The translations under genes and the position numbers were made by a program. From Pseudoxanthomonas sp. J31 (lineage in GTDB: Bacteria > Pseudomonadota > Gammaproteobacteria > Xanthomonadales > Xanthomonadaceae): a DNA stretch of 64,000 nucleotides. The DNA is taken from contig NZ_AZNZ01000004.1 of NCBI RefSeq assembly GCF_000510725.1, positions 62,001-126,000 on the forward strand, in the 5' to 3' direction. Under the pieces are notes generated by a model that was given only the letters and a program-made list of their open reading frames with translations, made no database searches and was not told the origin of the DNA. Shown one piece after another: positions 26,602-35,070 of the stretch (its first letter is position 1; each line of letters starts with the position of its first letter).

Positions 26602-29265
26602 TCAGCGCGGCGGCGGCACCGGATCGCGCTGGAACACCACCCGGTCCGGGCAATGCAGGGCGAAGCCCTGGGCCAGGTCCACGCCGCGCTCGCGCAGCAG
26701 CGGCAGCATGCGCGGGTCGTCCACCCACTCGGCGACCACCCGCAGCCCCCGCTGGTGGCCGATCTGGGCGATGGCGCTGACGATGATGCGGCTGACCGGG
26801 TCGCTGTCCAGGTCGCGGATGAAGCTGCCGTCGATCTTGATGATGTCCACCGGCAGGTTCTTGAGGTAGCCGAAGGAGGACATGCCGGCGCCGAAGTCGT
26901 CCAGCGCGATGCGGCAGCCGGCCGCGCGCAGGCGCTCGATCACCGGCACCACCCGGCGCAGGTTGCGCACCGCCACCGTCTCGGTGATCTCCAGGCACAC
27001 CCGCCGCGGCTGCACCGCGTACTCGGTGATGCAGCCGAGGATGTAGTCGGCCAGGCCCGGGTCCTCGAGGCTGGCGCCGGAGAGGTTGATGGCGAAGGCG
27101 CGCAGCCCGGCGCCGCGCGGGTGCAGGCGGTCGGCATTGGCCAGCGCGTTGCGGATCACCCAGCGGTCGATCGCCGGCATCAGGCCATAGCGCTCGGCCG
27201 CCGGCAGGAACGCCCCGGGCATGACCACGTTGCCGTCCTCGTCGCGCAGGCGCAGCAGCAGCTCCACCCGCGGCGCGTGGTCGCCCGGCTCCGGGTCCAG
27301 CGGCACCACTTCCTGGTAGTCCAGCAGCAGGCGGTCCTCCTCCAGCGCGCGGCGCAGGCGCGTGGCCCATTCCATCTCGCCCTGGCGGCGGGTGGTGTCC
27401 ACGTCCTCGCGGTACAGCTGCACCCGGTTGCGGCCGTTTTCCTTGGCCTGGTAACAGGCGCTGTCGGCCCAGGCGAGGATGTCCTTGAGGGTGGCGCCGG
27501 GGCGGTCGGCCACGACCACGCCGATGCTGGCGCTGACCGTGTAGCTGCGGCCCTCCCAGGGGAACACCACGTCCTCGATGCAGTGGCGCATGCGCTCGGC
27601 CAGCGCGCGCGCCTGCATCGGCCCGGTGGCCGGGGCCAGCAGCCCGAACTCGTCGCCGCCCAGCCGCGCCAGCAGGTCCTGCGGCCGCAGCTGGCTGCGC
27701 ATGGCCTGCACCAGTTCCACCAGCAGCTGGTCGCCGGCCATGTGCCCGGACAGGTCGTTGACCAGCTTGAACTGGTCCAGGTCGATGTACAGCACGGCGA
27801 AGCTGGCCGACGGGTCGGCCTCCAGCCCGGCCAGCGCCTTCTGCAGGCGGCGTTCGAACTCGCGCCGGTTGTACAGCCCGGTCAGCTCGTCGTGCGCGGC
27901 CTGGTAGCCCAGCCGCTCGGTGAGCTTGCGTTGCTCGCTGACGTCGTTGGCCACCATCAGCACGTGCGGCACGCCATCCACCTCCACCGGCGCCAGCGAG
28001 GCGTGCGCCCAGAACGGCTCGCCCTGGGCGGGCACCATCAGCGCCTCGCGCCCGCTCCAGTCGCCGCCGGCCGCGGCCACCCGCAGCGCCTCGCGGCCCA
28101 GCGCCGGGTCGGCGAACAGCGAGGGCAGCAGCTGCCCGATCACCGCGCCCAGCTGGCGGCGCGCGGCCTGGTTGGCGTAGCTGATGTGGCCGTCGCGCGC
28201 GTCCACCAGCAGCACCAGCGCCGGCAGCAGCTCGTTCAGGGCGCGGAAGCGGGCCTCGCTCTCGCCGAAGCGCTCGCCCATGCGCCGGCCCATCTCCACC
28301 GCGCGGCGGCGGGTGTTGGCCAGGGTCCACAGCAGCAGCGCCAGCAGCAGGCTGATCACGGTGCCGGTCAGCGCCACCATGGCCACGCTGGAGTAGCTGG
28401 TCTTGCCCGCGCGCGGCCACAGCAGCAGCTGCCAGCGGCGGCCGCCGAACTCGACCAGCCGCACCTGGGCATCGGCCGGCGGTTGCAGGCCCGGCTCGGA
28501 GGCGTGGATCAGGCCGTCGTCGTCCGGCATGTCCAGGTCGCGCAGCTCCACGTGCATGTATTCCAGGACCCGCCCCTCCAGCGCGCCCAGCACGGTCGGC
28601 GCCAGGCGCAGGCTGATCGCCAGCGCGCCGAGCTCGCGCTCGCGGCGCTCGGCCACCGTCAGCGGCGCGCGGCCGGGGCTGTACACCGGCAGGCGCACGG
28701 TCACGCCCAGCGCCGGCTCGCCCTCGCGCCCCCGGTACTGCATCAGCGGGAACGGCGCGGACATGGCCACCGTGTCGGTGTCGCGCGCGCGCTCCAGCGC
28801 CTGCAGGTTGGCCTGCTGGCTGGCGCTGTCGAAGCCCAGCAGCATCTCGTTGCCGGCCAGCGGGGTGACCAGCTCGTAGGGATAGGACGGGCCGGGATGG
28901 CGGCGCGCGAACGCGGTCACCACGTGCCCGGGCATGCGCTCGTTGGCGCGCAGGTTCTCCTGGTAGCGGTCGAAGATGGCCTGGTCGACGTGGTCGCTGC
29001 CCAGGAACACGGTCTGCATGGCGCGCAGCGCCTGCGCCGCCAGCTCGAGGTCCGAAGCCAGCCGTTCCTGCGCCGAACGGCCCATGGCCCGGTGCATGGC
29101 GCGGGCCTCGGACTGCACCGCCACCAGCTCGCGGCGGGCGGCCTCGGCCGTGCACAGCAGCCCGGCCAGCAGCACCAGCAGCGCCCAGGTCCGCGGCGCC
29201 AGCCGCGAGGCCCGGAGGCTCTCGGCTTCGCTGGATGGAGCCGGCGTGGGATCCTGCATCGTCAT
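26602..29265 (-). CDS. CHASE-PAS-GGDEF-EAL cyclic-di-GMP protein
   Basis: An 887-residue bifunctional-type protein. Two transmembrane helices (near 22-40 and 300-320) flank a periplasmic CHASE sensor domain. Next come a PAS module (about 345-460), a GGDEF domain with intact RLGGDEF, and a C-terminal EAL domain. The EAL motif itself reads ELLLR, but the later signatures ITETV, LDDFGAG and IKIDGSFI are present; AEWVDD replaces the usual AEGVE. Diguanylate cyclase activity is likely, and phosphodiesterase activity is possible but less certain. The ATG at 29265 was chosen because upstream residues look like non-coding frame. Confidence 0.9.
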   Translation of the reverse strand: MTMQDPTPAPSSEAESLRASRLAPRTWALLVLLAGLLCTAEAARRELVAVQSEARAMHRAMGRSAQERLASDLELAAQALRAMQTVFLGSDHVDQAIFDRYQENLRANERMPGHVVTAFARRHPGPSYPYELVTPLAGNEMLLGFDSASQQANLQALERARDTDTVAMSAPFPLMQYRGREGEPALGVTVRLPVYSPGRAPLTVAERRERELGALAISLRLAPTVLGALEGRVLEYMHVELRDLDMPDDDGLIHASEPGLQPPADAQVRLVEFGGRRWQLLLWPRAGKTSYSSVAMVALTGTVISLLLALLLWTLANTRRRAVEMGRRMGERFGESEARFRALNELLPALVLLVDARDGHISYANQAARRQLGAVIGQLLPSLFADPALGREALRVAAAGGDWSGREALMVPAQGEPFWAHASLAPVEVDGVPHVLMVANDVSEQRKLTERLGYQAAHDELTGLYNRREFERRLQKALAGLEADPSASFAVLYIDLDQFKLVNDLSGHMAGDQLLVELVQAMRSQLRPQDLLARLGGDEFGLLAPATGPMQARALAERMRHCIEDVVFPWEGRSYTVSASIGVVVADRPGATLKDILAWADSACYQAKENGRNRVQLYREDVDTTRRQGEMEWATRLRRALEEDRLLLDYQEVVPLDPEPGDHAPRVELLLRLRDEDGNVVMPGAFLPAAERYGLMPAIDRWVIRNALANADRLHPRGAGLRAFAINLSGASLEDPGLADYILGCITEYAVQPRRVCLEITETVAVRNLRRVVPVIERLRAAGCRIALDDFGAGMSSFGYLKNLPVDIIKIDGSFIRDLDSDPVSRIIVSAIAQIGHQRGLRVVAEWVDDPRMLPLLRERGVDLAQGFALHCPDRVVFQRDPVPPPR

Positions 29266-29480
29266 CCGTGCATTCCTGCATGGCCAGTGGAGAACAACGG
29301 GGCGAAACCGCCCGGATCCCGGACCATGCCTCCTCCCGGCGGCATGGCCGGCCATCGTCGTCTATCGGCCCCCTGCGCCCATTCTTGACCGGAACCGGGG
29401 GGCAACGCACGCCGCGCCGGGCTGCGACGCAGACAGGCAGGGGGTACGATGCCCCGCCCTGCCCGCCGTCCCCTTCGCCC

Positions 29481-30317
29481 ATGCCCCACGCCCCGCTGCT
29501 CACCCTCGACGTCGCCCGGGCGCTGGAACGGGCGCGCGCGGCCGGCGCGGCAACCTGCGAGGCCTCGCTGGACCTGGGCCGCAGCCGCGCCGTGGTCGCG
29601 CTGGCCGCGGAAGCCTGGAGCTGGAATGGCAGCCAGTACCCGTACCCGGGCAAGCTGCGCGACCGCACCATCTACCACTTCGACGGCCAGGACTGGGAAC
29701 CGGCCGCGCGCTACGCCGGCTCGCTGATCAAGCTGGTGCCCACGCCCTGGGGCCCGCCGACCTTCGAGATCGACGGCATCAAGATGCTGCCCACCGCGAA
29801 GGAATCGCCACTGGAGGACGCGCGGCGCAAGGTGGCCCTGGTGCAGCCGCGCGGGCGCACCGTGCTGGATACCTGCGGCGGCCTCGGCTACTTCGCCGCC
29901 TGCTGCCTGGAGGCCGGGGTTGCGCGCATCGTCTCGTTCGAGAAGAACGAGAGCGTGCTGTGGCTGCGCACCCTCAACCCGTGGTCGCCGGACCCGGATG
30001 GCGCCGAGGCCGGCGGCCGCCTGGAGCTCAACCACGGCGACGTGTCGCAGGCCATCGCCGGCCTGCCGGACGCCTCGTTCGATGCGCTGCTGCACGACCC
30101 GCCGCGCTTCGGCATCGCCGGCGAGCTGTACTCGCAGGAGTTCTACGGCCAGCTGGCGCGGGTACTGCGCCGCGGCGGCCGCCTGTTCCACTACACCGGC
30201 AGCCCCAACCGCCTCACCAGCGGCCGCGACGTGCCGCGCGAGGTCGCCCGGCGCCTGGACAAGGCCGGCTTCCGCGCCGAGCCGGCGCTGGACGGGGTCC
30301 TGGCGGTGCGCCGCTGA
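29481..30317 (+). CDS. Class I SAM-dependent methyltransferase
   Basis: A 278-residue protein with a Rossmann-like methyltransferase core. The SAM-binding motif VLDTCGGLGYFAACCLEAG lies near residues 130-148, followed by the acidic strand IVSFEKNE and a DPPRF motif in ALLHDPPRFGI, the N/DPPY/F-type catalytic loop of amino- or base-methylating enzymes. The substrate is not evident. The ATG at 29481 is the first codon with family-like sequence after it. The stop is one base away from the stop of the convergent deoxyribosyltransferase. Confidence 0.85.
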   Translation: MPHAPLLTLDVARALERARAAGAATCEASLDLGRSRAVVALAAEAWSWNGSQYPYPGKLRDRTIYHFDGQDWEPAARYAGSLIKLVPTPWGPPTFEIDGIKMLPTAKESPLEDARRKVALVQPRGRTVLDTCGGLGYFAACCLEAGVARIVSFEKNESVLWLRTLNPWSPDPDGAEAGGRLELNHGDVSQAIAGLPDASFDALLHDPPRFGIAGELYSQEFYGQLARVLRRGGRLFHYTGSPNRLTSGRDVPREVARRLDKAGFRAEPALDGVLAVRR

Positions 30318-30318
30318 C

Positions 30319-30837
30319 TCAGCCGCCACGCAGGTGCGCGGCCAGCCAGGCCAGGGCCGCCTCCGCATCGCCGACCACCAGCGGCGCCGGCACCGAGAGC
30401 ATCAGGTTCAGTGGCAGGCCGAACTCCTCGATGTTCCAGCCATGCGCGTCGAGCAGGCCGTCGGCACCGATCGCCTGCGGATGGCGCAGGCGGATGCGCT
30501 GGGCCAGGCTGCCGTGCTCGGGGATGTAGTCGTAAACCGGCTTGCCCCTGGCCACCGCGTAGCCGACCTCGAAGCAGGTGCCGCTGTCCGGTTCCGGGCC
30601 GCGGAAGAAGTCCAGGTTGGCCAGCACCGCGTCGACGCGCCCGATCAGGGCGATGTTGTTGCGGTAGATCCAGGCCGCTTGCGCCGCCGGATCGGTGATC
30701 TCCGCCGGCACTTCCTGGTCCAGCGGGAACAGTCCCTCGAAGCCGTGGCGCGCGCACAGCGCCTTCAGCTGCCGCCCGCGCTCGGCGGCATCGGGGCGGA
30801 ACACGTCGGGGCCGGCAAGGTAGAGCGAACGGATCAT
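30319..30837 (-). CDS. Nucleoside 2-deoxyribosyltransferase
   Basis: A 172-residue enzyme of the nucleoside deoxyribosyltransferase family, which exchanges bases on 2'-deoxynucleosides (purine/pyrimidine salvage). It has the start motif SLYLAGPDVFRPDA, the Asp in VDAVLANLDFFRG, and the catalytic Glu in GTCFEVGYAVARGKPV (about 92-107). The ATG at 30837 lies 3 bases after the T-run of the upstream terminator and has no ribosome-binding site; a GTG at 30858 within the hairpin is the only nearby alternative. Translation may be leaderless. Confidence 0.88.
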   Translation of the reverse strand: MIRSLYLAGPDVFRPDAAERGRQLKALCARHGFEGLFPLDQEVPAEITDPAAQAAWIYRNNIALIGRVDAVLANLDFFRGPEPDSGTCFEVGYAVARGKPVYDYIPEHGSLAQRIRLRHPQAIGADGLLDAHGWNIEEFGLPLNLMLSVPAPLVVGDAEAALAWLAAHLRGG

Positions 30838-30840
30838 CGG

Positions 30841-30869
30841 AAAAAAAGCGCGCGCCACCGGGGCGCGCG
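30841..30869 (-). terminator. Intrinsic terminator of the universal stress protein gene
   Basis: On the minus strand a perfect 8-bp stem (CGCGCGCC / GGCGCGCG) is followed by seven T residues. It lies 69 bp past the universal stress protein stop and immediately before the deoxyribosyltransferase start. Confidence 0.85.
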
Positions 30870-30882
30870 AAATCCGGAGGTT

Positions 30883-30929
30883 GGCACGCCGCCCCGGCCG
30901 AGGGGTGGAGAAAACCGGGGCGGCGTGCC
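30883..30929 (-). terminator. 15-bp perfect hairpin after the universal stress protein gene
   Basis: Arms 30883-30897 and 30915-30929 (GGCACGCCGCCCCGG and its complement) pair over 15 bp with a 17-base loop. It begins 8 bp after the stop codon and precedes the T-run terminator, forming a double structure that may protect the mRNA 3' end. Confidence 0.6.
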
Positions 30930-30937
30930 GCTGCAGG

Positions 30938-31387
30938 TCACTGCACCGGCGGGCGGTACACCAGCACCGGAATGTCGGAATGGGTCAGCACCTTGGCGGT
31001 GACGCTGCCCAGCACCAGCGCCTTGATGCCGCGGCGGCCATGGGAAGCCATCGCCACCAGGTCGCAGCCGCGCTCGCGTGCGGTCTGGATGATGGCCTCG
31101 TGCGGGTCGTCGGCGCTCAGCGAAACGGCGTCGTGTTCGACGCCGGCGGCCTTGGCCAGCTCGGTGGCGCGCGCCATGCGCCGGTCGGCTTCCTCGCGCG
31201 CGTACTTCTCGTAGGCATCGCGGGTGGCGGCCACCTGCTCGGGCTCGTAGGCCACCACCTGGAACGGCTCGATCACGGTCAGCACCGTGATCCGTGCGCC
31301 CAGCCTCTTCGCCAGCCTGAGCGCCTGTTCCAGCGCGCTGTCGGACAGCGGCGAACCATCGGTCGGAACCAGGATATGCGTGTACAT
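30938..31387 (-). CDS. Universal stress protein (UspA family)
   Basis: A 149-residue single-domain Usp. It has the N-terminal strand THILVPTDGSPLSDSALEQAL and the ATP-binding motif G-x2-G-x9-G-S/T in MASHGRRGIKALVLGSVTAKVL (near 117-138), so it should bind ATP. The start ATG follows GGGAAGGAGGCAGTGCC, a strong ribosome-binding site. A perfect FNR-type dyad lies centred 64 bp upstream, which fits the anaerobic induction known for Usp genes in Anr/Dnr regulons. Two hairpins, the second a true terminator, end the unit. Confidence 0.93.
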   Translation of the reverse strand: MYTHILVPTDGSPLSDSALEQALRLAKRLGARITVLTVIEPFQVVAYEPEQVAATRDAYEKYAREEADRRMARATELAKAAGVEHDAVSLSADDPHEAIIQTARERGCDLVAMASHGRRGIKALVLGSVTAKVLTHSDIPVLVYRPPVQ

Positions 31388-31444
31388 GGCACTGCCTCCT
31401 TCCCTAGGGTGGAGGCATTCTCGGCCCGCGCCGCGGGCATGGCC

Positions 31445-31458
31445 TTGATCCGGATCAA
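31445..31458. promoter_or_regulatory. Perfect FNR/ANR/DNR box
   Basis: TTGATCCGGATCAA is a perfect palindrome and an exact match to the FNR-family consensus TTGAT-N4-ATCAA. Its centre is 64 bp upstream of the universal stress protein start (minus strand), consistent with an activator position near -40 of the promoter. Confidence 0.75.
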
Positions 31459-31487
31459 GCCGCGCCTTGCCGTTGCGTGTTGCGGAT

Positions 31488-32003
31488 TCAGGAAGCGCGG
31501 CCGTCCTGCACGCCGAGCACGGTTCCGCCCTGGGCATCGGTCTGGCAGGTCCAGGCGCTGCGCAGTTCCTGGCGCTGGACCCTCACCTCCACGCCGGCCT
31601 GGGTGCGCGCGGTGCCGGTGACGACCAGCTCGGCGGCCGGGGTGCCGGAGACGCGGGCCACTTCCTCCACGCAGGCGCGCTGCGCGGCCGGGTAGCGGTC
31701 CAGCGCGGACTGGCCGGCCTCCGTGCCTGCACCGGCTCCAGCGCCCGCTGCGGCGGGGGACGCGGCCCCGGCCGTACCGCCGTCGTCCATCGCATTGCCG
31801 CCGGTATCCATGCCGGTCGGCGCACCGGTGCCGGGGGTGTCGGCCATGGGCGGGTCGGCGGCATTGCCTGCCGCGGCGGCGGTGTCCGTGGGGCTGTCCT
31901 GCAGGGTGCCGCCCTGGGTAGTCCCGGGTCCGGCATCGCGATCGCAGGCGCACAGGCACAGCGTGGCCACCAGGGCCGCGGCGAGGATCCGCTCGTGCTG
32001 CAT
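31488..32003 (-). CDS. Hypothetical lipoprotein
   Basis: A 171-residue lipoprotein: the signal peptide ends in the lipobox LCAC (near residue 20). Residues 22-100 are low-complexity, rich in Gly, Ala, Thr, Asp and Pro, and are probably a flexible tether. The C-terminal 65 residues form a small domain (YPAAQRACVEEVARVSG at the start, two Cys) that could bind a partner. A strong ribosome-binding site (GGGAGAGTCCC) precedes the ATG. It is followed, going against the coordinate, by the universal stress protein. Family not recognised. Confidence 0.7.
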   Translation of the reverse strand: MQHERILAAALVATLCLCACDRDAGPGTTQGGTLQDSPTDTAAAAGNAADPPMADTPGTGAPTGMDTGGNAMDDGGTAGAASPAAAGAGAGAGTEAGQSALDRYPAAQRACVEEVARVSGTPAAELVVTGTARTQAGVEVRVQRQELRSAWTCQTDAQGGTVLGVQDGRAS

Positions 32004-32017
32004 GGGACTCTCCCGTT

Positions 32018-32431
32018 TCAGTGCGGACGCGCCACGCCGCGCAGCAGTTCCTGCGAGGCCTGCTGGTCGTGGCTGTAGGCGAAATTGGCCAGCGAGACGA
32101 TGCCGACCAGGCGCATGTCGCGGTTGAGTACCGGCAGGCGCCGCTTCTCCAGCCCGGCCATGTTGGCCGCGACTTCGTCGACGTCCTCGTCGTCGAAGCA
32201 GTACTTCACTCCAGCGGTCATCACCTCGCGCACGCTGCTGTCCGGGTCCAAGCCCTCGCCGATGCCGCGCAGGACGATGTCGCGGTCGGTGACGATGCCG
32301 ACCAGGCGGTCGTCCTCGCCCACCGGCAGGCAGCCGACATCACGCCGGGCCATCTCGCGCGCGGCTTCGCGCAGCGTGGTGGCGGGCGATACGACGCACA
32401 CATCGCGGCTCATGACGTCGCCGATACGCAT
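32018..32431 (-). CDS. Two-CBS-domain protein
   Basis: A 137-residue protein made of two CBS repeats (about 1-60 and 70-125): MRIGDVMSRDVCVVSPATTLREAA and REVMTAGVKYCFDDEDVDEVA each begin a repeat, and both end with GIVTDRDIVLRG or GIVSLANFAY. CBS pairs bind adenine nucleotides and sense energy state. The ATG follows CAGGAGAGTGCC. It lies 14 bp upstream of the lipoprotein gene on the same strand, so these two, and perhaps the universal stress protein, form one unit. Confidence 0.9.
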   Translation of the reverse strand: MRIGDVMSRDVCVVSPATTLREAAREMARRDVGCLPVGEDDRLVGIVTDRDIVLRGIGEGLDPDSSVREVMTAGVKYCFDDEDVDEVAANMAGLEKRRLPVLNRDMRLVGIVSLANFAYSHDQQASQELLRGVARPH

Positions 32432-32593
32432 GGCACTCTCCTGGGCTGGGATGGAACCTGCGATGCTCCGCCGGCGCTGATTAACCTGCCGGCAAGAAAC
32501 TGGCATGGTTCCCGTTAACCCGTCGCTGCCGGCGCCTGCGCCACGTGCCGCAAACTGACACCACCGTGACGGGGCGCGGCCGAAGATGCAGCC

Positions 32594-32866
32594 ATGGAAA
32601 ACAGGTCCGCCATCGACGCCGAGCTGCAACGGCTGGAAAAGCTGATTCCGGAGCTCAAGGCCCAGGGCGACGAGGCCGCTGCGCTGGACCGCTTCGCCGA
32701 GGCTTCCGCGCCGCTCACCCGCAATGCCCCGCCCGAGCACGAGGCCTACATCACCCGGCGCCTGCAATGCATGCTGGTGCAGGCCGGCCTGGTCGCCGGA
32801 GCGCCGGAAGGCGAACCCTGCGAAGGTGGCGAGGACGCCGCGCCGCCGGAGGCGCCACGCGGATAA
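32594..32866 (+). CDS. Hypothetical small soluble protein
   Basis: A 90-residue acidic protein. Residues 4-45 look helical (IDAELQRLEKLIPELKAQGDE), with a short block HEAYITRRLQCMLVQAGLV in the middle and an acidic proline-rich tail. No known family was recognised. It is divergent from the CBS gene. Confidence 0.55.
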   Translation: MENRSAIDAELQRLEKLIPELKAQGDEAAALDRFAEASAPLTRNAPPEHEAYITRRLQCMLVQAGLVAGAPEGEPCEGGEDAAPPEAPRG

Positions 32867-32867
32867 G

Positions 32868-32894
32868 GTTCGGGATCGGGATTCGGGACCGGGG
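32868..32894. repeat. GGGATTCG-type heptad repeat
   Basis: A short degenerate run of CGGGATC, CGGGATT and CGGGACC units directly after the stop of the small protein gene. It resembles the run at 17027-17054. Confidence 0.5.
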
Positions 32895-32920
32895 TGCTGG
32901 GGCGGGAGGTGGTTGCCGGC

Positions 32921-33856
32921 TCAGCCGGCGCGCGGAGCCGTGCGCGGAGGACGCCGTGCTTCCAGTGTCGCGTAGAGCACCAGGGCAATGGCCAGGGGCA
33001 GTACGTAGTAGAGCCCGCGCCAGGCCAGCAGGGCGGCGATGATTGCCGGTCGTCCCAGTTCCCCGCCCAGGGCCAGCAGGAAGGCCGATTCCCAGGCGCC
33101 AAGCCCGGCCGGGGTATGCAGCAGGGCTCCGGCCACCGCTGCGAGCAGCACCACCGCCAGCACCCGCGGATAGGCCACGCCATCGGGTAGCAGCACGAAC
33201 ATCAGCGCACCAATCAGTGCCCAGTTCAGGGTGGACAGCAGCAGCTGCCAGCCCGCGATGCGCAAGGTGGGCAGGGGCAGGCCATGGCCGCGCACCCGCA
33301 ACGGGCGGCCCGGCCAGCGCGCACAGGCAAACAGGTAGGCCGCAACCAGCAGCAGCATGGCCGCGCCCAGTATCCGCCAGGCCGCTTCGGGCGCCACGCC
33401 GCCCGGCAGCGGCAGGCGCGCACTGGCCAGCACCATCCCCGCCAGCAGGCAGTAGCCGATCCAGTTGGTGGTGACCGCGTACAGCGCCACCCGCGCGATC
33501 GGGCCGCCCGCCAGGCCGGCACCGCGGTACAGGCGCAGGCGCATGCCACCACCGCCGACCAGCGCCCCGAAATTGAGGCTGAAGGCGTAGCTGACCAGGG
33601 CGATGCCGACGGTGCGCCGCGTGCCGACGCGATGCCCGACCTGGCGCCGCGCCAGCAGTTCGTAGCCGCAGTACAGGGCATAGCTGGCCGCCACCAGCGC
33701 CAGCGCGGTGGCCAACGTGCCCGCGCCGTAGCCGCGCAGGGCAGCGGCCACCGCGGCCCAGTCGGTCTGGCGCGCCAGCCGCAGCAGCAGCACCGCGACC
33801 ACGCCCAGGACCGCGAGGGTGAGCAGCCGCAGCAGCAGGCGCCGGCGCGCGCTCAT
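32921..33856 (-). CDS. ybhN: YbhN/UPF0104 family membrane protein
   Basis: A 311-residue integral membrane protein with about eight helices, of the lysylphosphatidylglycerol-synthase transmembrane (UPF0104) family. Recognisable segments are YAFSLNFGALVGGGGMRLRLYRGAGL (near 90-115) and LLHTPAGLGAWESAFLLALGG. It lacks the soluble aminoacyl-transferase domain of MprF, so it is a YbhN-type protein, perhaps a lipid flippase or accessory factor. It overlaps clsB by 4 bp in the same order (ybhP-clsB-ybhN) as in E. coli. Confidence 0.9.
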   Translation of the reverse strand: MSARRRLLLRLLTLAVLGVVAVLLLRLARQTDWAAVAAALRGYGAGTLATALALVAASYALYCGYELLARRQVGHRVGTRRTVGIALVSYAFSLNFGALVGGGGMRLRLYRGAGLAGGPIARVALYAVTTNWIGYCLLAGMVLASARLPLPGGVAPEAAWRILGAAMLLLVAAYLFACARWPGRPLRVRGHGLPLPTLRIAGWQLLLSTLNWALIGALMFVLLPDGVAYPRVLAVVLLAAVAGALLHTPAGLGAWESAFLLALGGELGRPAIIAALLAWRGLYYVLPLAIALVLYATLEARRPPRTAPRAG

Positions 33857-35070
33857 CGCCGCAGCGCCGCCAGCCAGCGGCGGGCCGTTGCGTCCTCCTT
33901 CGCGCGCCCGGGCGCGGCCAGGGTCTCCACCCACGGGGTGTGCGCCGGCAGCAACCCGGCCCAGCGCGGGAAATGGCGCAGCACGTGGTACAGCAGCGGC
34001 TGCGGCACCCGCCAGCGCGGGCGGCGGGCGAGGTCGGCCAGCGTCACCGCTTCGCAGTGGTGCTCCCACAGCCGCTGCAGGGAGGCCGCCAGGGTGCCGG
34101 CGAAGTCGCGGTCGCGCACCACCAGGTTGGCCTCGAGGTTGAGCGACAGGCTCAGCGGATCCAGGTTGCTGGAGCCGACCGTGGCCCAGTCGTCGTCCAC
34201 CACCGCGACCTTGCCGTGGAACGGACGGGTGCAGTACTCGTGGATGCGCACCCCGTCGCGCAGCAGCTGGCGGTACAGGGTGCGCGCGGCCAGCGGCGCC
34301 GCAGGGGTATCCGGCTGGCCCTGCAGGATCAGCCGCACGTCCACGCCGCGGCGCGCGGCGGCGGCCAGGTCGTGCAGGAAGCCGTAGCCGGGGAAGAAAT
34401 AGGCATTGGCCAGCAGGATGCGCTTGCGCGCGGCGCGGAACGCCGCGCGGTAGGCCTGCTCGATGTCGGTGCGGTGGCGGTCGTTGTCGCGCACGACGAA
34501 GGCCGCCCCTGCCTCGCCGGCGGGCGCCGCCGGCGTGGTGGCGGGCGCGGGTGCTTCGCCGGCCTGCGCGGCCACGAAGCGGTGGATCTCCGCGACCACC
34601 GGCCCACGCACTTCCACCGCGTAGTCCTGCTTGGAGTCAGGGCCGGTATGCAGCAGGTGGTCGGCCGAATAGTTGATGCCGCCGACGAAGGCGACCGTGC
34701 CGTCGACCACCAGCAGCTTGCGGTGCATGCGGCGGAACACGTTGAGGCGGATGCCCAGCGGCTGCGGTCCCGGGTCGTAGCTGCGCAGGACCACGCCGGC
34801 TTCGGCCAGCGCGGCGACGAAGGCGGCGGAGAAACCCGGCGAGCCGTAACCGTCCACCAGCACCGACACCCGCACGCCGCGCCGCGCCGCGTCCACCAGG
34901 CGCGCATGCAGCGCCTGGCCGACCTCGTCCTCGAACAGGATGAAGGTCTCCAGCAGGATCTCGCTCCGCGCGGCCTCGATCGCGGCGAACGCGCGCGCAT
35001 AGTAGCCCTCGCCGTTCTCCAGCAGGCGCACCGCATTGCCCGGTTGCCAGCACGAAAGCCCGCCACTCAT
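33853..35070 (-). CDS. clsB: Cardiolipin synthase B
   Basis: A 405-residue phospholipase-D-superfamily enzyme. Two HKD motifs are present: MHRKLLVVDGTVAFVGGIN (near 115-133) and FHGKVAVVDDDWATVGSSN (near 300-318). ClsB forms cardiolipin in the inner membrane from phosphatidylglycerol or related lipids. The ATG at 35070 overlaps the ybhP stop by 4 bp (ATGA), and the first residues MSGGLSCWQPGNAVRLLENGE are typical. The gene order fixes it as ClsB rather than ClsA or ClsC. Confidence 0.95.
   Translation of the reverse strand: MSGGLSCWQPGNAVRLLENGEGYYARAFAAIEAARSEILLETFILFEDEVGQALHARLVDAARRGVRVSVLVDGYGSPGFSAAFVAALAEAGVVLRSYDPGPQPLGIRLNVFRRMHRKLLVVDGTVAFVGGINYSADHLLHTGPDSKQDYAVEVRGPVVAEIHRFVAAQAGEAPAPATTPAAPAGEAGAAFVVRDNDRHRTDIEQAYRAAFRAARKRILLANAYFFPGYGFLHDLAAAARRGVDVRLILQGQPDTPAAPLAARTLYRQLLRDGVRIHEYCTRPFHGKVAVVDDDWATVGSSNLDPLSLSLNLEANLVVRDRDFAGTLAASLQRLWEHHCEAVTLADLARRPRWRVPQPLLYHVLRHFPRWAGLLPAHTPWVETLAAPGRAKEDATARRWLAALRR

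Noticed and set aside
26483-29671. Very long minus-strand frame (1062 codons) over the GGDEF-EAL gene
   Set aside because: It is a shadow in another frame with low-complexity translation; the CHASE-GGDEF-EAL frame has clear motifs.
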